Source: Sphingomonas sp. TDK1 (GTDB taxonomy: Bacteria > Pseudomonadota > Alphaproteobacteria > Sphingomonadales > Sphingomonadaceae). From it: DNA of 64,000 nt. The translations under genes and the position numbers were made by a program. The notes under the pieces are model-generated. The model worked only from the letters and a program-made list of their open reading frames with translations. It made no database searches and had not been told where the DNA came from. This document shows, in pieces, positions 31,233 to 40,224 of the stretch (its first letter is position 1; each line of letters begins with the position of its first letter). The stretch spans positions 62,277 through 126,276 of the forward strand of contig NZ_LXVY01000006.1 of assembly GCF_001650735.1 (NCBI RefSeq), read 5' to 3'.

Positions 31233-32224
31233 TCGCCGACGCTCGCATTGCCATTCCCGAGAGCCTTTCGCCGACGGCGTTCCGTCGGCGCCGGGATTCT
31301 GCGCCGGTCGCAACCTTCGGCGGTGCGACCATGGGCACGACCTGGCGCCTGGTCGTGGTGGATCCGCCCGAGGATGTCCGCGATTCGGTGCAGGCGGTGC
31401 TGATGCGAATGGTGGCGGAGTTCAGCCATTGGGAGCCGGGTTCGCGCGTCGGGCGGTTCAACCACGGCATGCTCGGCCATTGGCAGCCGCTCTCGCCGGA
31501 AGCGGTGCGCGTGCTGGCCGCCGCGTTCGCGGTCCATGCCGCGAGCGGCGGGGCCTTCGATCCTGCGGCCGGCGTCCTGGCCGATCTATGGGGCTTCGGC
31601 CCTGCCGGTCCGCGCGGCGATGTGCCCAGCGCCTATGCGATCGGCGAGGCGAAGATCATGTCCGGCGCGCGCCACCTGGAGTTTGATCGCGACCAGCGTC
31701 GCATCCGCCGCCGCGAGGCGGTGCAGATCGACCTTTCCGGCATCGCCAAGGGCTATGCGGTCGATGCCGTGGCGGAGGGGCTGCTGGCGCTGGGCATCGA
31801 GGATTTCCTGATCGAGATCGGGGGCGAATTGCGCGGCGAGGGTATCAAGCCCGATGGTCAACCCTGGTGGGTGGAGCTGGAGGCGGTGCCCGGCAGCACG
31901 CTTGCACCGGTGCGCGTGGCGCTGCACGGCCTGTCCGTCGCGACCTCGGGGGATTACCGCCGATTCTTCGAGCGGGACGGTCGCCGCTATGCCCACAGCA
32001 TCGATCCCCGCACCGGCTGGCCGATCGACAACGATGTCGTCTCCGTCTCGGTGCTGCATCGCGAGGCGATGCTGGCCGACGCCTGGGCGACCGCGCTGAC
32101 GGTGCTGGGCCCCGAGGGCATGGCGCTCGCCGAGCAGCAGGGGCTGGCGGCGCACATGGTGATGCGCGCGGGCGAGGCGCTCTCGGAGCGCATCTCTCCC
32201 GCGCTGCAGACGATGCTGGGCTGA
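31229..32224 (+). CDS. apbE: FAD:protein FMN transferase
   Basis: ApbE moves FMN from FAD onto a Thr/Ser of extracytoplasmic proteins using Mg. Blocks seen: ATMGTTWRL, SGGAFDPAAGVLADLWGFG, VQIDLSGIAKGYAVDAVAEGL, LIEIGGELRGEG and YAHSIDPRTGWPID. No ATG, GTG or TTG is available before ATG 31331, which already sits in the first conserved block, while the preceding IAIPESLSPTAF looks coding. The best start is CTG 31229, overlapping the DUF4198 stop and 9 nt after GGAGGT (31214-31219). No lipobox or clear signal peptide is present, so location is uncertain. Confidence 0.92.
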   Translation: MIADARIAIPESLSPTAFRRRRDSAPVATFGGATMGTTWRLVVVDPPEDVRDSVQAVLMRMVAEFSHWEPGSRVGRFNHGMLGHWQPLSPEAVRVLAAAFAVHAASGGAFDPAAGVLADLWGFGPAGPRGDVPSAYAIGEAKIMSGARHLEFDRDQRRIRRREAVQIDLSGIAKGYAVDAVAEGLLALGIEDFLIEIGGELRGEGIKPDGQPWWVELEAVPGSTLAPVRVALHGLSVATSGDYRRFFERDGRRYAHSIDPRTGWPIDNDVVSVSVLHREAMLADAWATALTVLGPEGMALAEQQGLAAHMVMRAGEALSERISPALQTMLG

Positions 32225-32592
32225 GGCCGTCCGTCCGAGAATCGAAAGACCTCCGTCCGGATTCGCTTGCGCGTTGCAACAAAAGGCGTAGATTCGCGGC
32301 TGCATTCGGTGCTGCACAAGGAGCAGGGATCAACGACGTTTTGGCTTGAGCTGTAGGATTGTGGGATCGCCGGTCTTCCCGGCATCTGTTCCGCGATTTG
32401 GCTGTTGCTGTGTCGTCCTGCCTGCGCCACCGAGCCTTTTCGGCCGCGCATCCCGCCCGACCTCCACCTGACCATCGACCAACGGTCCGATCAGTTCGGC
32501 CGCGCGCATCCACGCGTGGGCGACATTGGGGTCGCCCCCGCCCGAATGTGGCGCGGGAGGACGCTTCTCCTCCATCTTCATGGACTTGAAAA
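32225..32592. other. 368-bp gap without a recognised gene
   Basis: Between apbE and the second SPFH gene. I find no convincing reading frame: open frames here have poor coding character or merely extend shadows. No tRNA, SRP, RNase P, tmRNA or 6S RNA signature was recognised. The promoter of the SPFH-cobT-RHH genes is presumably inside. The SPFH ATG lacks a clear Shine-Dalgarno. Confidence 0.5.
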
Positions 32593-33471
32593 ATGGCATA
32601 TCAACCGGGGAATTTCGGTGGTGGCTTTCTTCTGTTCCGGCTGCTGGGGCGCAGCTGGGTGTGGATCACGATTGCGGTGGCGGCTGCCATCTTCGGCCTG
32701 AGCAGCTTCGCGCGGGTCGAGCCGGGGCAGGTGGGCATCCGGGTGAACAACATCGCCGGCGGCGTTCGGCCGGAGTCGCTGCCGGTCGGCTGGTACGTGG
32801 CGCTGCCGGGCACGCATATCTACCAATATCCGGTGTTCACCCGCACCTATACCTGGACGGCGTCGCACACCGAGCAGAGCCCGATAGACGAGGCCTTCAG
32901 CTTCCAGGACAAGAACGGCCTGTCGCTTCGGGCAGACGTCGGCGTGTCCTACCATGTCGATCCGGCGCGCGCGTCGATCCTGTTCCAGCGCTACCGCACC
33001 GACATGGACGAGATCATCGCGGGGCCGCTGCGCAACGCGATCCGCAACGCGATCGTCGAGCGCGCGGCGCAGCTGGGGGTGGAGGAGATCTACGGCACCC
33101 ACAAGGCCGAGCTGATCGCGACGGCCACGAAGCGGGTGCAGGCCTTCTTCGCGCCGGTGGGGCTGCAGGTCGAGCAGATCTACTGGGCGGGCAACATCGT
33201 CGTGCCAGAGGCGGTGCTCAACCAGATCAACGCCAAAATCGCCAACGAGCAGCAGGCGCTGGCAGCGAAGGCGAATGTCGAGACCGCCAAGGCCGATGCC
33301 GAGGCGCGCATCGCCAAGGCGGCCGGTGACGCCAAGGCGATCCAGGTCGAGGCGGAAGCGATCCGCACCAATCCGGAGATCGTGAACCTCCGGGCAGTGG
33401 AGAAATGGAACGGCCAGCTTCCCACCTATATGGGCGGCGCCGGCCCGATGCCCTTTCTGGGCGTGAAGTGA
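32593..33471 (+). CDS. SPFH/prohibitin-like membrane protein
   Basis: 292 residues: one N-terminal helix (about 22-40, WVWITIAVAAAIFGLSSFA), the PHB domain (VEPGQVGIRVNNIAGGVRPESLPVGWYVALPGTHIYQYPVFTRTYTW ... FSFQDKNGLSLRADVGVSYHVD) and a coiled-coil stretch rich in Ala/Lys/Glu (KIANEQQALAAKANVETAKADAEARIAKAAGDAKAI) ending WNGQLPTYMGGAGPMPFLGVK. It resembles prohibitin/HflC relatives that form membrane-bound rings. It differs from the first SPFH protein in having one helix and a full coiled coil. A hairpin follows the stop. Confidence 0.9.
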   Translation: MAYQPGNFGGGFLLFRLLGRSWVWITIAVAAAIFGLSSFARVEPGQVGIRVNNIAGGVRPESLPVGWYVALPGTHIYQYPVFTRTYTWTASHTEQSPIDEAFSFQDKNGLSLRADVGVSYHVDPARASILFQRYRTDMDEIIAGPLRNAIRNAIVERAAQLGVEEIYGTHKAELIATATKRVQAFFAPVGLQVEQIYWAGNIVVPEAVLNQINAKIANEQQALAAKANVETAKADAEARIAKAAGDAKAIQVEAEAIRTNPEIVNLRAVEKWNGQLPTYMGGAGPMPFLGVK

Positions 33472-33479
33472 ACCAAAGG

Positions 33480-33508
33480 ACGCCGGCAGCGATGCCGGCG
33501 TTTCCTTG
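33480..33508 (+). terminator. terminator candidate after the SPFH gene
   Basis: A 9-bp perfect stem (ACGCCGGCA at 33480-33488 with 33493-33501), a 4-nt loop and a short T-rich tail (TTCCTT) start 9 nt after the stop codon. It may separate the SPFH gene from cobT, at least partly. Confidence 0.6.
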
Positions 33509-33539
33509 ACATCTGCCCCATGCGGCGCATGTGGGAGGG

Positions 33540-35369
33540 ATGGCGCAGGACAATCCTCTCGACCGGCTTCGCGACGTGCTCGCAGGCACTTCGCGCGCGC
33601 TTTCGGGCGCCGACGAACTCGAATTCGGCTTCACCGCCGATGCGCCGTTCCAGAGCGGCAAGACGATCAAGGTGCCGATGCCCTCGCGCACCCTGCCGCC
33701 CGAGCAGGTGGCCGAGGCGCGCGGCTTTGCCGACAGCTTCGCGCTGCGCATGCGCCACCATGACGCGACCCTCCACGGCCGCACCGCGCCGCGCGAGCCG
33801 GTCGCGCGCGCCGTGTACGACGCGATCGAAGCCGCGCGCGTCGAGGCGCTGGGCTCGCGCGGCTATGCGGGTATCGCCGACAATCTGGAGCAGGCGCTGG
33901 CGATGCGGCTGCGCTCTGACCCCATCGGCCGCGCCCGCACCCGCGACGAGGTGCCGCTGTCGACGGCGCTCGGGCTGATGGTGCGCGAGCGGCTGACCGG
34001 CCGCGAGTCGCCGTCCAGCGCCGCGCTCGGCCTGGCGCTGGTGCGCGACTGGGTGGAGGAGAAGGCGGGCGCCGATCTCGACGCGCTTGCGATGGCGATC
34101 GACGACCAGAACGCCTTTGCCGCGCTCGCCGCCAAGCTGCTGCAGGATCTCGAACTGACCGAAGGCGAGATGGTCCCCGACGAGGCGGATGAAGGCGGCG
34201 GCGAGGACGAAGGCCAGGAAGAGCAGCAGGAGCAGGGCGAAGAGGAAAGCGAGTCCGAGCAGCAGCAGGGCGAGGGCCAGACCGAGGCGCGTGGCGAGCA
34301 GCGCGAGTCCGAACAGGGCGAGGACGGCGAGCAGGACCAGCAGTCCGAAGGCATGGACGATGGCGACGGCGAGCCGGGCGACGATGGCGACGAGGGCATG
34401 ATGCCCGTACGCCCCAACCGGCCGTGGAGCGATCTTCCGCCGAGCTTTGAATATCGCGCCTATACGACCCAGTTCGACGAGGTCGTCGCCGCCACCGACC
34501 TGTGCGACACCGACGAACTGGAGCGGCTGCGCTCCTATCTCGACCAGCAGCTCGTGCATCTGCAGGGCGCGGTGACCAAGCTTGCCAACCGCTTGCAGCG
34601 CCGGCTGATGGCGCAGCAGAGCCGCAGCTGGGACTTCGACCAGGACGAGGGGCTGCTCGATGCCGCGCGGCTCGCCCGCGTGGTGGTGAACCCGATGCAG
34701 TCGCTCAGCTACAAGATCGAGCGCGACACCGAGTTCAAGGACACGGTGGTGACGCTGCTGATCGACAATTCGGGCTCGATGCGCGGCCGGCCGATTTCGA
34801 TCGCGGCGATCAGCGCGGACATCCTCGCCCGCACGCTGGAGCGCGTCGGCGTGAAGACCGAAGTGCTCGGCTTCACCACCCGTGCCTGGAAGGGCGGCCA
34901 GTCGCGCGAGAAGTGGCTGGGCGAGGGGCGCATCGCGCAGCCGGGCCGGCTCAACGACCTGCGCCATATCGTCTACAAGCAGGCCGACGAGCCGTGGCGC
35001 CGCGCCAAGAAGTCGCTCGGGCTGATGATGCGCGAGGGGCTGCTGAAGGAGAATATCGACGGTGAGGCGCTGCTGTGGGCGCACAGCCGGCTGATCGCGC
35101 GGCCCGAGGATCGCAAGATCCTGATGGTAATCTCGGACGGCGCACCGGTCGACGACTCGACGCTGTCGGTAAACTCGGGCTCCTATCTGGAGCGCCACCT
35201 GCGCCAGGTGATCGGTTGGATCGAGGCGCGCTCGCCGGTGGAACTGGCCGCGATCGGCATCGGCCACGACGTGACCCGCTATTACAGCCGTGCGGTGACG
35301 ATCATGGATGCCGAGCAACTCGCTGGCACGATGGTCGAACAGCTGGCGGCGCTGTTCGACACCGAGTGA
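33540..35369 (+). CDS. cobT: cobaltochelatase subunit CobT
   Basis: 609 residues from ATG 33540 (GTG 33531 is possible). The N-terminal ~210 residues are the CobT domain ([29 protein letters not shown] ... [16 protein letters not shown] sequence). A strongly acidic Gln/Glu/Gly-rich linker follows (about 210-285), and the C-terminal VWA domain holds the MIDAS motif [12 protein letters not shown] and [12 protein letters not shown]. With CobS it forms the AAA+ chaperone-like part of the CobNST cobalt chelatase of aerobic B12 synthesis. No cobN or other corrin gene is nearby, and cobS lies 7.5 kb away on the other strand. Confidence 0.93.
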   Translation: MAQDNPLDRLRDVLAGTSRALSGADELEFGFTADAPFQSGKTIKVPMPSRTLPPEQVAEARGFADSFALRMRHHDATLHGRTAPREPVARAVYDAIEAARVEALGSRGYAGIADNLEQALAMRLRSDPIGRARTRDEVPLSTALGLMVRERLTGRESPSSAALGLALVRDWVEEKAGADLDALAMAIDDQNAFAALAAKLLQDLELTEGEMVPDEADEGGGEDEGQEEQQEQGEEESESEQQQGEGQTEARGEQRESEQGEDGEQDQQSEGMDDGDGEPGDDGDEGMMPVRPNRPWSDLPPSFEYRAYTTQFDEVVAATDLCDTDELERLRSYLDQQLVHLQGAVTKLANRLQRRLMAQQSRSWDFDQDEGLLDAARLARVVVNPMQSLSYKIERDTEFKDTVVTLLIDNSGSMRGRPISIAAISADILARTLERVGVKTEVLGFTTRAWKGGQSREKWLGEGRIAQPGRLNDLRHIVYKQADEPWRRAKKSLGLMMREGLLKENIDGEALLWAHSRLIARPEDRKILMVISDGAPVDDSTLSVNSGSYLERHLRQVIGWIEARSPVELAAIGIGHDVTRYYSRAVTIMDAEQLAGTMVEQLAALFDTE

Positions 35370-35373
35370 CGCG

Positions 35374-35628
35374 GTGGCGCTGGACATCATCGCCCCGCCG
35401 GGAGGCTTTTACGGGCCGGTGAAGCGCTCCATCACCATCGCGGGGCATCCCACTTCGATCAGTCTCGAGCCGATCTTCTGGGCGGCGCTGGAGGCGGCGG
35501 CGGTGGAGGCCGCGCTGCCGCTGAGCGCGCTGGTCGCGGCAATTGACCATGCGCGGATCAGCGCGGAGGATCCGCCGAACCTGGCGAGCGCGATACGGAC
35601 CTGGCTGATGGCGACAACGCGACGTTAG
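35374..35628 (+). CDS. RHH_4-type ribbon-helix-helix protein, 84 aa
   Basis: From GTG 35374, 4 nt after the cobT stop. KRSITIAGHPTSISLEPIFWAALEAAAVEAALPLSALVAAIDHAR is the classic RHH_4 layout seen in small alphaproteobacterial regulators, with a C-terminal NLASAIRTWLM helix. Likely a DNA-binding dimer, target unknown. The inverted-repeat element B begins 2 nt after its stop. Confidence 0.85.
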   Translation: MALDIIAPPGGFYGPVKRSITIAGHPTSISLEPIFWAALEAAAVEAALPLSALVAAIDHARISAEDPPNLASAIRTWLMATTRR

Positions 35629-35630
35629 CG

Positions 35631-35759
35631 TATTCTCCCCCGGCAGGGGGAGTGGCCCGCATGAGCGGGTCGGAGGGGGAGGATGCCAGAACCTCTCGGC
35701 CGTCGTGCGTCCTCCCCCGCCGTCGCCTGCGGCGCCATCTCCCCCTGACGGGGAGGACA
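35631..35759. repeat. inverted-repeat element, copy B (129 bp)
   Basis: Same organisation as copy A, but diverged: imperfect terminal repeats (TATTCTCCCCCGGC ... reversed at the right end) and an inner GGAGGGGGAGG/CCTCCCCC pair. It lies between the RHH gene (+) and a hydrolase (-), ending 9 nt before the hydrolase stop. Confidence 0.88.
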
Positions 35760-35768
35760 GGGGCGACC

Positions 35769-36728
35769 CTACGCCCCCGGCTTGATCCAGTCGTGCATCG
35801 TCATCCAGCGGACGAACTCGTCGAACCAGCCGGTGCTCGTCGTCTTCTTCGGATACATGCCGAAGCCGTGGCCGCCCTGTTCGAAGAGGTGGAACTCCAC
35901 CGGGCGCTTGGCCGCGCGCCAGCTGTCGATCAGGCCGAAGCCGGTATTGCCGAACAGGGGATCATCGGCGGCGAGCGCCACGAACAGCGGCGGGGCGTCG
36001 CCCGGGACCTGGAAGGTAGTGAGCGGGCCGTAGATCGTGCCGATAAAGGCGGGCTTGGCGTCCTGACCATCGAGCGCGGTCGCCAGCGTAAGCATCGCGC
36101 CCGCCGAGAAGCCGACCATGCCGATCTTGTCCGGCTGGAGGTGCCATTCGTCGGCGCGCTTGCGCACCAGCGCGAAGGCTGCGCGCGCGTCGGTCACCTG
36201 GGTGGCGATACCCGCCATCATCGCCTTGGGATCGGCGCCGCGCGGTGGACCCCCGCCACCGCCGGCAAAGCGCGCCTTCATGGCGGCCTCATAGGCGGCA
36301 AGATCCTGCGGGGTCTGGTTGAGCCGGTACTTCAGGACGAAGGCGGCGACGCCGTGCGCGGCGAGTGCCTTGGCAACGTCCCAGCCTTCATTCTGCATCG
36401 AGAGCGAGGTGAAGCCGCCGCCGGGCGCGACGATCACTGCGGTGCCGTTCGCCTTGGCGGGATCCGGCAGGAACGGCGTGAGCGTCGCCACCGTCACGTT
36501 GCGGGCGAACACGCTGCCATATTGGCTGTGCCAGCTCTCGCTTGCCTTGGCGCCGGGCAGGGGACCGGTGCCTAGTTCGATTGCCATGGGCTGCGCAGGC
36601 GTGGCGATCGCCTCCATCTTGTCCTTCTGTGCCAGCGCTGGAACGCCGGTTATCGCTGCGGCACCAAGTACCGCCGCGATCCGAAGTACTGCCCAGCCGG
36701 CACGCTGCCTCGTCGTTCGTCTTTCCAC
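35769..36728 (-). CDS. secreted alpha/beta hydrolase (acetyl-esterase-like)
   Basis: The start is GTG 36728: GGGGAGG lies 6 nt upstream, which decides against the TTG at 36743. The 319-residue product has a signal peptide with basic RRTTRQR and ends PALAQ. The mature part carries VIVAPGGGF (HGGG-like oxyanion hole), GFSAGAM (serine nucleophile), an Asp in ADDPLFGNTG and the catalytic His in GGHGFGM. This matches periplasmic esterases related to acetylxylan or pectin esterases; the true substrate is not evident. A Gly-rich insert (GGGGGPP) lies mid-protein. Confidence 0.88.
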   Translation of the reverse strand: MERRTTRQRAGWAVLRIAAVLGAAAITGVPALAQKDKMEAIATPAQPMAIELGTGPLPGAKASESWHSQYGSVFARNVTVATLTPFLPDPAKANGTAVIVAPGGGFTSLSMQNEGWDVAKALAAHGVAAFVLKYRLNQTPQDLAAYEAAMKARFAGGGGGPPRGADPKAMMAGIATQVTDARAAFALVRKRADEWHLQPDKIGMVGFSAGAMLTLATALDGQDAKPAFIGTIYGPLTTFQVPGDAPPLFVALAADDPLFGNTGFGLIDSWRAAKRPVEFHLFEQGGHGFGMYPKKTTSTGWFDEFVRWMTMHDWIKPGA

Positions 36729-36957
36729 GCGAGTCCTCCCCAATGGTTATCGAAGCAAACTATCGTTCATCGCATCAGTTTGTCCAACAATTAGCTGGGC
36801 CGAAATCGCGTAATATTTGTCCAAACCTTTGCGCAGTCAGCTTTCCTATTGCGCGCGGGGTGTGCCTTTCGGCGATGTGGGAAGGAGGAAATACGCGGAC
36901 AATATCGAGCAACGAAACCGCAGGCTCGGCATTTTCTGCAAACCGCTCGCATTAGCG

Positions 36958-36986
36958 TTGACTCTGCGAGGCGCTCGCAATAGCAG
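36958..36986 (+). promoter_or_regulatory. promoter with Fur-like box for the TonB receptor operon
   Basis: TTGACT (36958-36963), 17 nt, then TAGCAG (36981-36986) form a possible sigma-70 promoter. Within the spacer is TGCGAG-GCG-CTCGCA (36965-36979), a perfect inverted repeat with a 3-bp centre. Its placement equals that of the box at 29093. Repression by an iron regulator is inferred from the genes controlled. Confidence 0.55.
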
Positions 36987-37015
36987 GTGCGTAACAATTA
37001 TCGGGGGTTCCTACG

Positions 37016-39526
37016 TTGCGTCCTTCCTCTTCTGCACCTGTTTCGAATCGCGTTCCTGCCTTTCTGGCGCTGGCTTGCGTCGGCTTTGTCGCCACCGCGC
37101 CCGCGCATGCGGATACCGACCGCAAGGATTCCGCCAGTGACGATCAGGACCGGATCATCGTCAATGGTCAGCACAAGGACGAGATGGTCGGCCCGAAGGC
37201 GATCGCGCCGGTGGTCAATACGCCGCGATCGGTCGTGGTGCTCTCGCGCGAGGTGATCGAGCAGACGGGCTCGACCAGCCTGGCCGATGCGCTGCGCACC
37301 GTGCCCGGCATCACCTTCGGCGCGGCCGAGGGCGGCAACCCGATCGGCGACCGGCCTTTCATTCGCGGCTTCGACAGCCAGGGCTCGACCTTCCTCGACG
37401 GGGTGCGCGATATCGGCGCGCAGACCCGCGAGGTGTTCGCGACCGAGCAGGTGCAGATCGTGCGCGGTTCGGATTCGACGCTGGGCGGCCGTGGCAGCGC
37501 AGGCGGATCGATCAACATCATCTCCAAGCTGCCGGTGGCGGGCAATTTCATCGCCGGAACCGCGAGCGCGGGTACCGCGGACTTCAAGCGCTTCACCCTG
37601 GACGTGAATCGGCAGGTTGCCGACAAGGTGGGCGTCCGCATCGCCGCCTTATGGCACGACCAGGATGTCGCCGGGCGCGACTCGGTATGGCAGCGTCGCT
37701 GGGGCGTGGCGCCGTCCGTGACGATCGGCTTGGGCACCGATACCCGGTTGACCGCCTCCTATTACTATCTCGAGAGCCATGAGCTTCCCGACAGCGGCAT
37801 TCCGTATGCCTACACGCTGGCGAATGCGCCGGGGACAGGCACCATCGTCAGCCAGCCGGTCGTCGGCGACTTCACCACCATTGCCGGGGTGAAGGGGCGT
37901 GTCGACCGCGACAACTTCTACGGCATTGCCGCGCGTGACTTCCGCGACGCCAAGACGCACCAGGCGACGCTGCGCGCCGAGCATGATTTCGGCGGCATCA
38001 CGCTGCGCAACACGTCGCGCTTCAGCCATACCTACCAGGCCTATATCTTCACCCTGCCCGACGACAGCCAGGGCAATGTGTATGGAACCTCGGCCACCCC
38101 GGCGACGGGCGCGGCGGCGGCACGCGGCGACGTGCTGACCGGCGGCCTTGTCTGGCAGCGTGCCAACACCCGCTATGGCTATACCGAGGCGCTCACCAAT
38201 CAGACCGATCTGTACGGCACGTTCGAGACCGGATCCGTGAAGCACAGCTTCTCGACCGGCGTCGAAGTGAGCTGGGAAAAGGCGCGGCGCGGTACCTTCG
38301 TGGTATCGAGCGGCTTCGGCGCGAGCCCCCGCTGCAACGCCGCGACGATCGCGCGCTTCTATTGCACCAGCCTGTTCAACCCCGTGCAACAGCCCTGGGT
38401 GAACTATGCCAGCGACACGTCGACCGTGCAGACGCCGATCGTGAAGGGCGCCTCGATCACCGAGACGCAGAATGATGCGAGCACGGTTGCGGTCTATGGC
38501 TTCGACTCGATCACGCTGCTGCCGCAGCTGATCCTCAACGTCGGTGCGCGCTACGATCGCTTCAAGTCGACGGTGACGCCGGGCCAGGCGGCAACCGCGA
38601 CCGGCACCTTCCGCCTCGGCAAGACCAACAACCTGTTCAACTGGCAGGCGGGCCTGGTGTTCAAGCCGACCCATAACACCAGCCTCTACGCCAGCTACGC
38701 CACCGCCGCGACGCCGCCGAACAGCCTGGTGGGCGAGGGGCAGGAGGGCAATTCGCTCGGCACCACCGTCAGCGCCGCCGCGGTGCTGGACAGCCTGAAG
38801 GTAGAGAAGACCAAATCCTACGAGGTCGGCGCCAAGGCCAATCTGTTTAACGAGCAGCTGTCGCTGACCGCCGCCGCATTCCAGACCGACACCGACAATG
38901 CCCGCGTGACCGGTCCGAACAACACCATCGAATTCATCGGCAAGCGCCGCATCCGCGGCGTGGAACTGAATTTCAACGGCAATGTCACCAGCTGGCTGAC
39001 GGTGTTCGGCGGCTATACCCATCTTGATCCGAAGATCGTCGATGGCGGCTCGACGGCGCTTACCGCGGCCGCGATCACGCAGGTCGTGAACGGCAATACC
39101 GTCACGATCCAGGGCGCGAAGACGGTACTGGTGCCGTCGGTGAATACCGGCCGCCAGGCGCAGCAGACGGTGCGCGACAGCTTCACGCTGTGGGCCGATG
39201 TGAAGCCGACCAGCAAGTTCAGCTTCGGCGGGGGCGCCTTCTACGCCAGCACCATGATCGGCGGCTATCAGGACAACCGCGCCGCCACGCAGAACGCAGC
39301 GGGCGTGGTGACCGTAACCCCGGCGAGCAAGGTCATCGTCCGTTCGGTCCCCTCCTATTGGCGCTTCGATGCACGGCTGGCCTATCAGTTCACCCCGCAG
39401 ATCGGCGTGAGCGCCAACATCCAGAACCTTACCGACAAGACCTATTTCACCCAGGCCTATACCTCGCACTATGCGACCATCGCGCCGGGGCGTTCCGCCT
39501 TCGCGACGCTCAACGTGAAGTTCTGA
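37016..39526 (+). CDS. TonB-dependent siderophore receptor
   Basis: 836 residues, the usual length. A signal peptide ends APAHAD; the plug domain has VVNTPRSVVVLSREVIEQTGSTSLADALRTVPGITFG, FIRGFDSQGSTFLDGVRD and VEIVRGSDS-type VQIVRGSDSTLGGRGSAGGSINIISKLP, typical of siderophore receptors such as Fiu/FhuA relatives. The barrel ends in YATIAPGRSAFATLNVKF with a C-terminal Phe. TTG 37016 is the only usable start: an in-frame TAA lies a few codons upstream, with GGGGG about 8 nt before. It leads an operon with Sel1 and PiuC-like genes, pointing to ferric-siderophore uptake. Confidence 0.95.
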   Translation: MRPSSSAPVSNRVPAFLALACVGFVATAPAHADTDRKDSASDDQDRIIVNGQHKDEMVGPKAIAPVVNTPRSVVVLSREVIEQTGSTSLADALRTVPGITFGAAEGGNPIGDRPFIRGFDSQGSTFLDGVRDIGAQTREVFATEQVQIVRGSDSTLGGRGSAGGSINIISKLPVAGNFIAGTASAGTADFKRFTLDVNRQVADKVGVRIAALWHDQDVAGRDSVWQRRWGVAPSVTIGLGTDTRLTASYYYLESHELPDSGIPYAYTLANAPGTGTIVSQPVVGDFTTIAGVKGRVDRDNFYGIAARDFRDAKTHQATLRAEHDFGGITLRNTSRFSHTYQAYIFTLPDDSQGNVYGTSATPATGAAAARGDVLTGGLVWQRANTRYGYTEALTNQTDLYGTFETGSVKHSFSTGVEVSWEKARRGTFVVSSGFGASPRCNAATIARFYCTSLFNPVQQPWVNYASDTSTVQTPIVKGASITETQNDASTVAVYGFDSITLLPQLILNVGARYDRFKSTVTPGQAATATGTFRLGKTNNLFNWQAGLVFKPTHNTSLYASYATAATPPNSLVGEGQEGNSLGTTVSAAAVLDSLKVEKTKSYEVGAKANLFNEQLSLTAAAFQTDTDNARVTGPNNTIEFIGKRRIRGVELNFNGNVTSWLTVFGGYTHLDPKIVDGGSTALTAAAITQVVNGNTVTIQGAKTVLVPSVNTGRQAQQTVRDSFTLWADVKPTSKFSFGGGAFYASTMIGGYQDNRAATQNAAGVVTVTPASKVIVRSVPSYWRFDARLAYQFTPQIGVSANIQNLTDKTYFTQAYTSHYATIAPGRSAFATLNVKF

Positions 39527-40224
39527 TGCGCGTCGCGCTCGACGACCTCACCGCCGACGACATCGCCGCCCGCCTCTCCGGTTCGCCGGAAGCGCGGGCG
39601 GCGCTCATTCGAGACGGCGCCGAAGCGGGGGTGCCGGAGGCGCAGGCGGTGTGGGCGCAGATGCTGCTCGATCAGGGTCCGGCGACGGAGGCATTCGAAT
39701 GGTTCGCACGTGCCGCCCGCGCCGGCCACCTGATGGCGCTCAACATGCTCGGCCGTTGCTATGACCTTGGCTGGGGCGTGGGCGTGGACAAGGTGCGCGC
39801 CGCCGAATGCTTCCGCGTTGCCGCCGAGCGCGGGCTCGACTGGGGCATGTATAATTACGCGACGGCGCTGGCGCTTGGCGAGGGCTTGACCGAGGACAAG
39901 GCCGCCGCGCTCGCCTGGTTCGAAAAGGCCGCGGCGACGGGCAATGCCAAGGCGATCAACTATGTCGGCAGCTTCCACGAGGATGGCTGGGTGGTGCCGC
40001 AGGACATGGCCAAGGCAGCGGAATGCTATGCCCGCGCGGCCGAGGGCGGCGATTTCCGCGGCGCGTTCAACCATGCCCGCATGCTGGCGGGCGATGGGCT
40101 GCTGGAGACGGCCGCCCACTGGTTGACGCGCTGTCGCGAGACCGCGACCCCGGCCTTTGTGCAAAAGGCCCGCGACTGGCTCCGCCGCTCGCCCTGGCCC
40201 GAACTGGAGACCCATCTTTGCTGA
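39526..40224 (+). CDS. Sel1-repeat protein
   Basis: 232 residues made of about four Sel1-like repeats: [138 protein letters not shown]. No signal peptide, so cytoplasmic. ATG 39526 shares one base with the receptor stop (TGATG), and the end overlaps the dioxygenase start. The tight packing suggests an accessory or scaffolding role for the dioxygenase or in iron use. Confidence 0.9.
   Translation: MRVALDDLTADDIAARLSGSPEARAALIRDGAEAGVPEAQAVWAQMLLDQGPATEAFEWFARAARAGHLMALNMLGRCYDLGWGVGVDKVRAAECFRVAAERGLDWGMYNYATALALGEGLTEDKAAALAWFEKAAATGNAKAINYVGSFHEDGWVVPQDMAKAAECYARAAEGGDFRGAFNHARMLAGDGLLETAAHWLTRCRETATPAFVQKARDWLRRSPWPELETHLC

Noticed and set aside
32225..32592. Possible structured RNA gene in the gap before the second SPFH gene
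   Set aside because: No signature of 6S, SRP, RNase P, tmRNA or a riboswitch was found, and no long pairing of the ends.
33520..33763. Alternative frame starting ATG 33520 within the cobT start region
   Set aside because: It runs in another frame through coding sequence of cobT and is Arg/Ser-rich without motifs.
33426..35390. A 654-codon minus-strand frame across cobT
   Set aside because: Antisense shadow of CobT; the long Leu/Ala run mirrors the acidic linker codons of cobT.
37649..39469. A 606-codon minus-strand frame inside the TonB receptor gene
   Set aside because: Antisense shadow; the plus strand has complete plug and barrel motifs.
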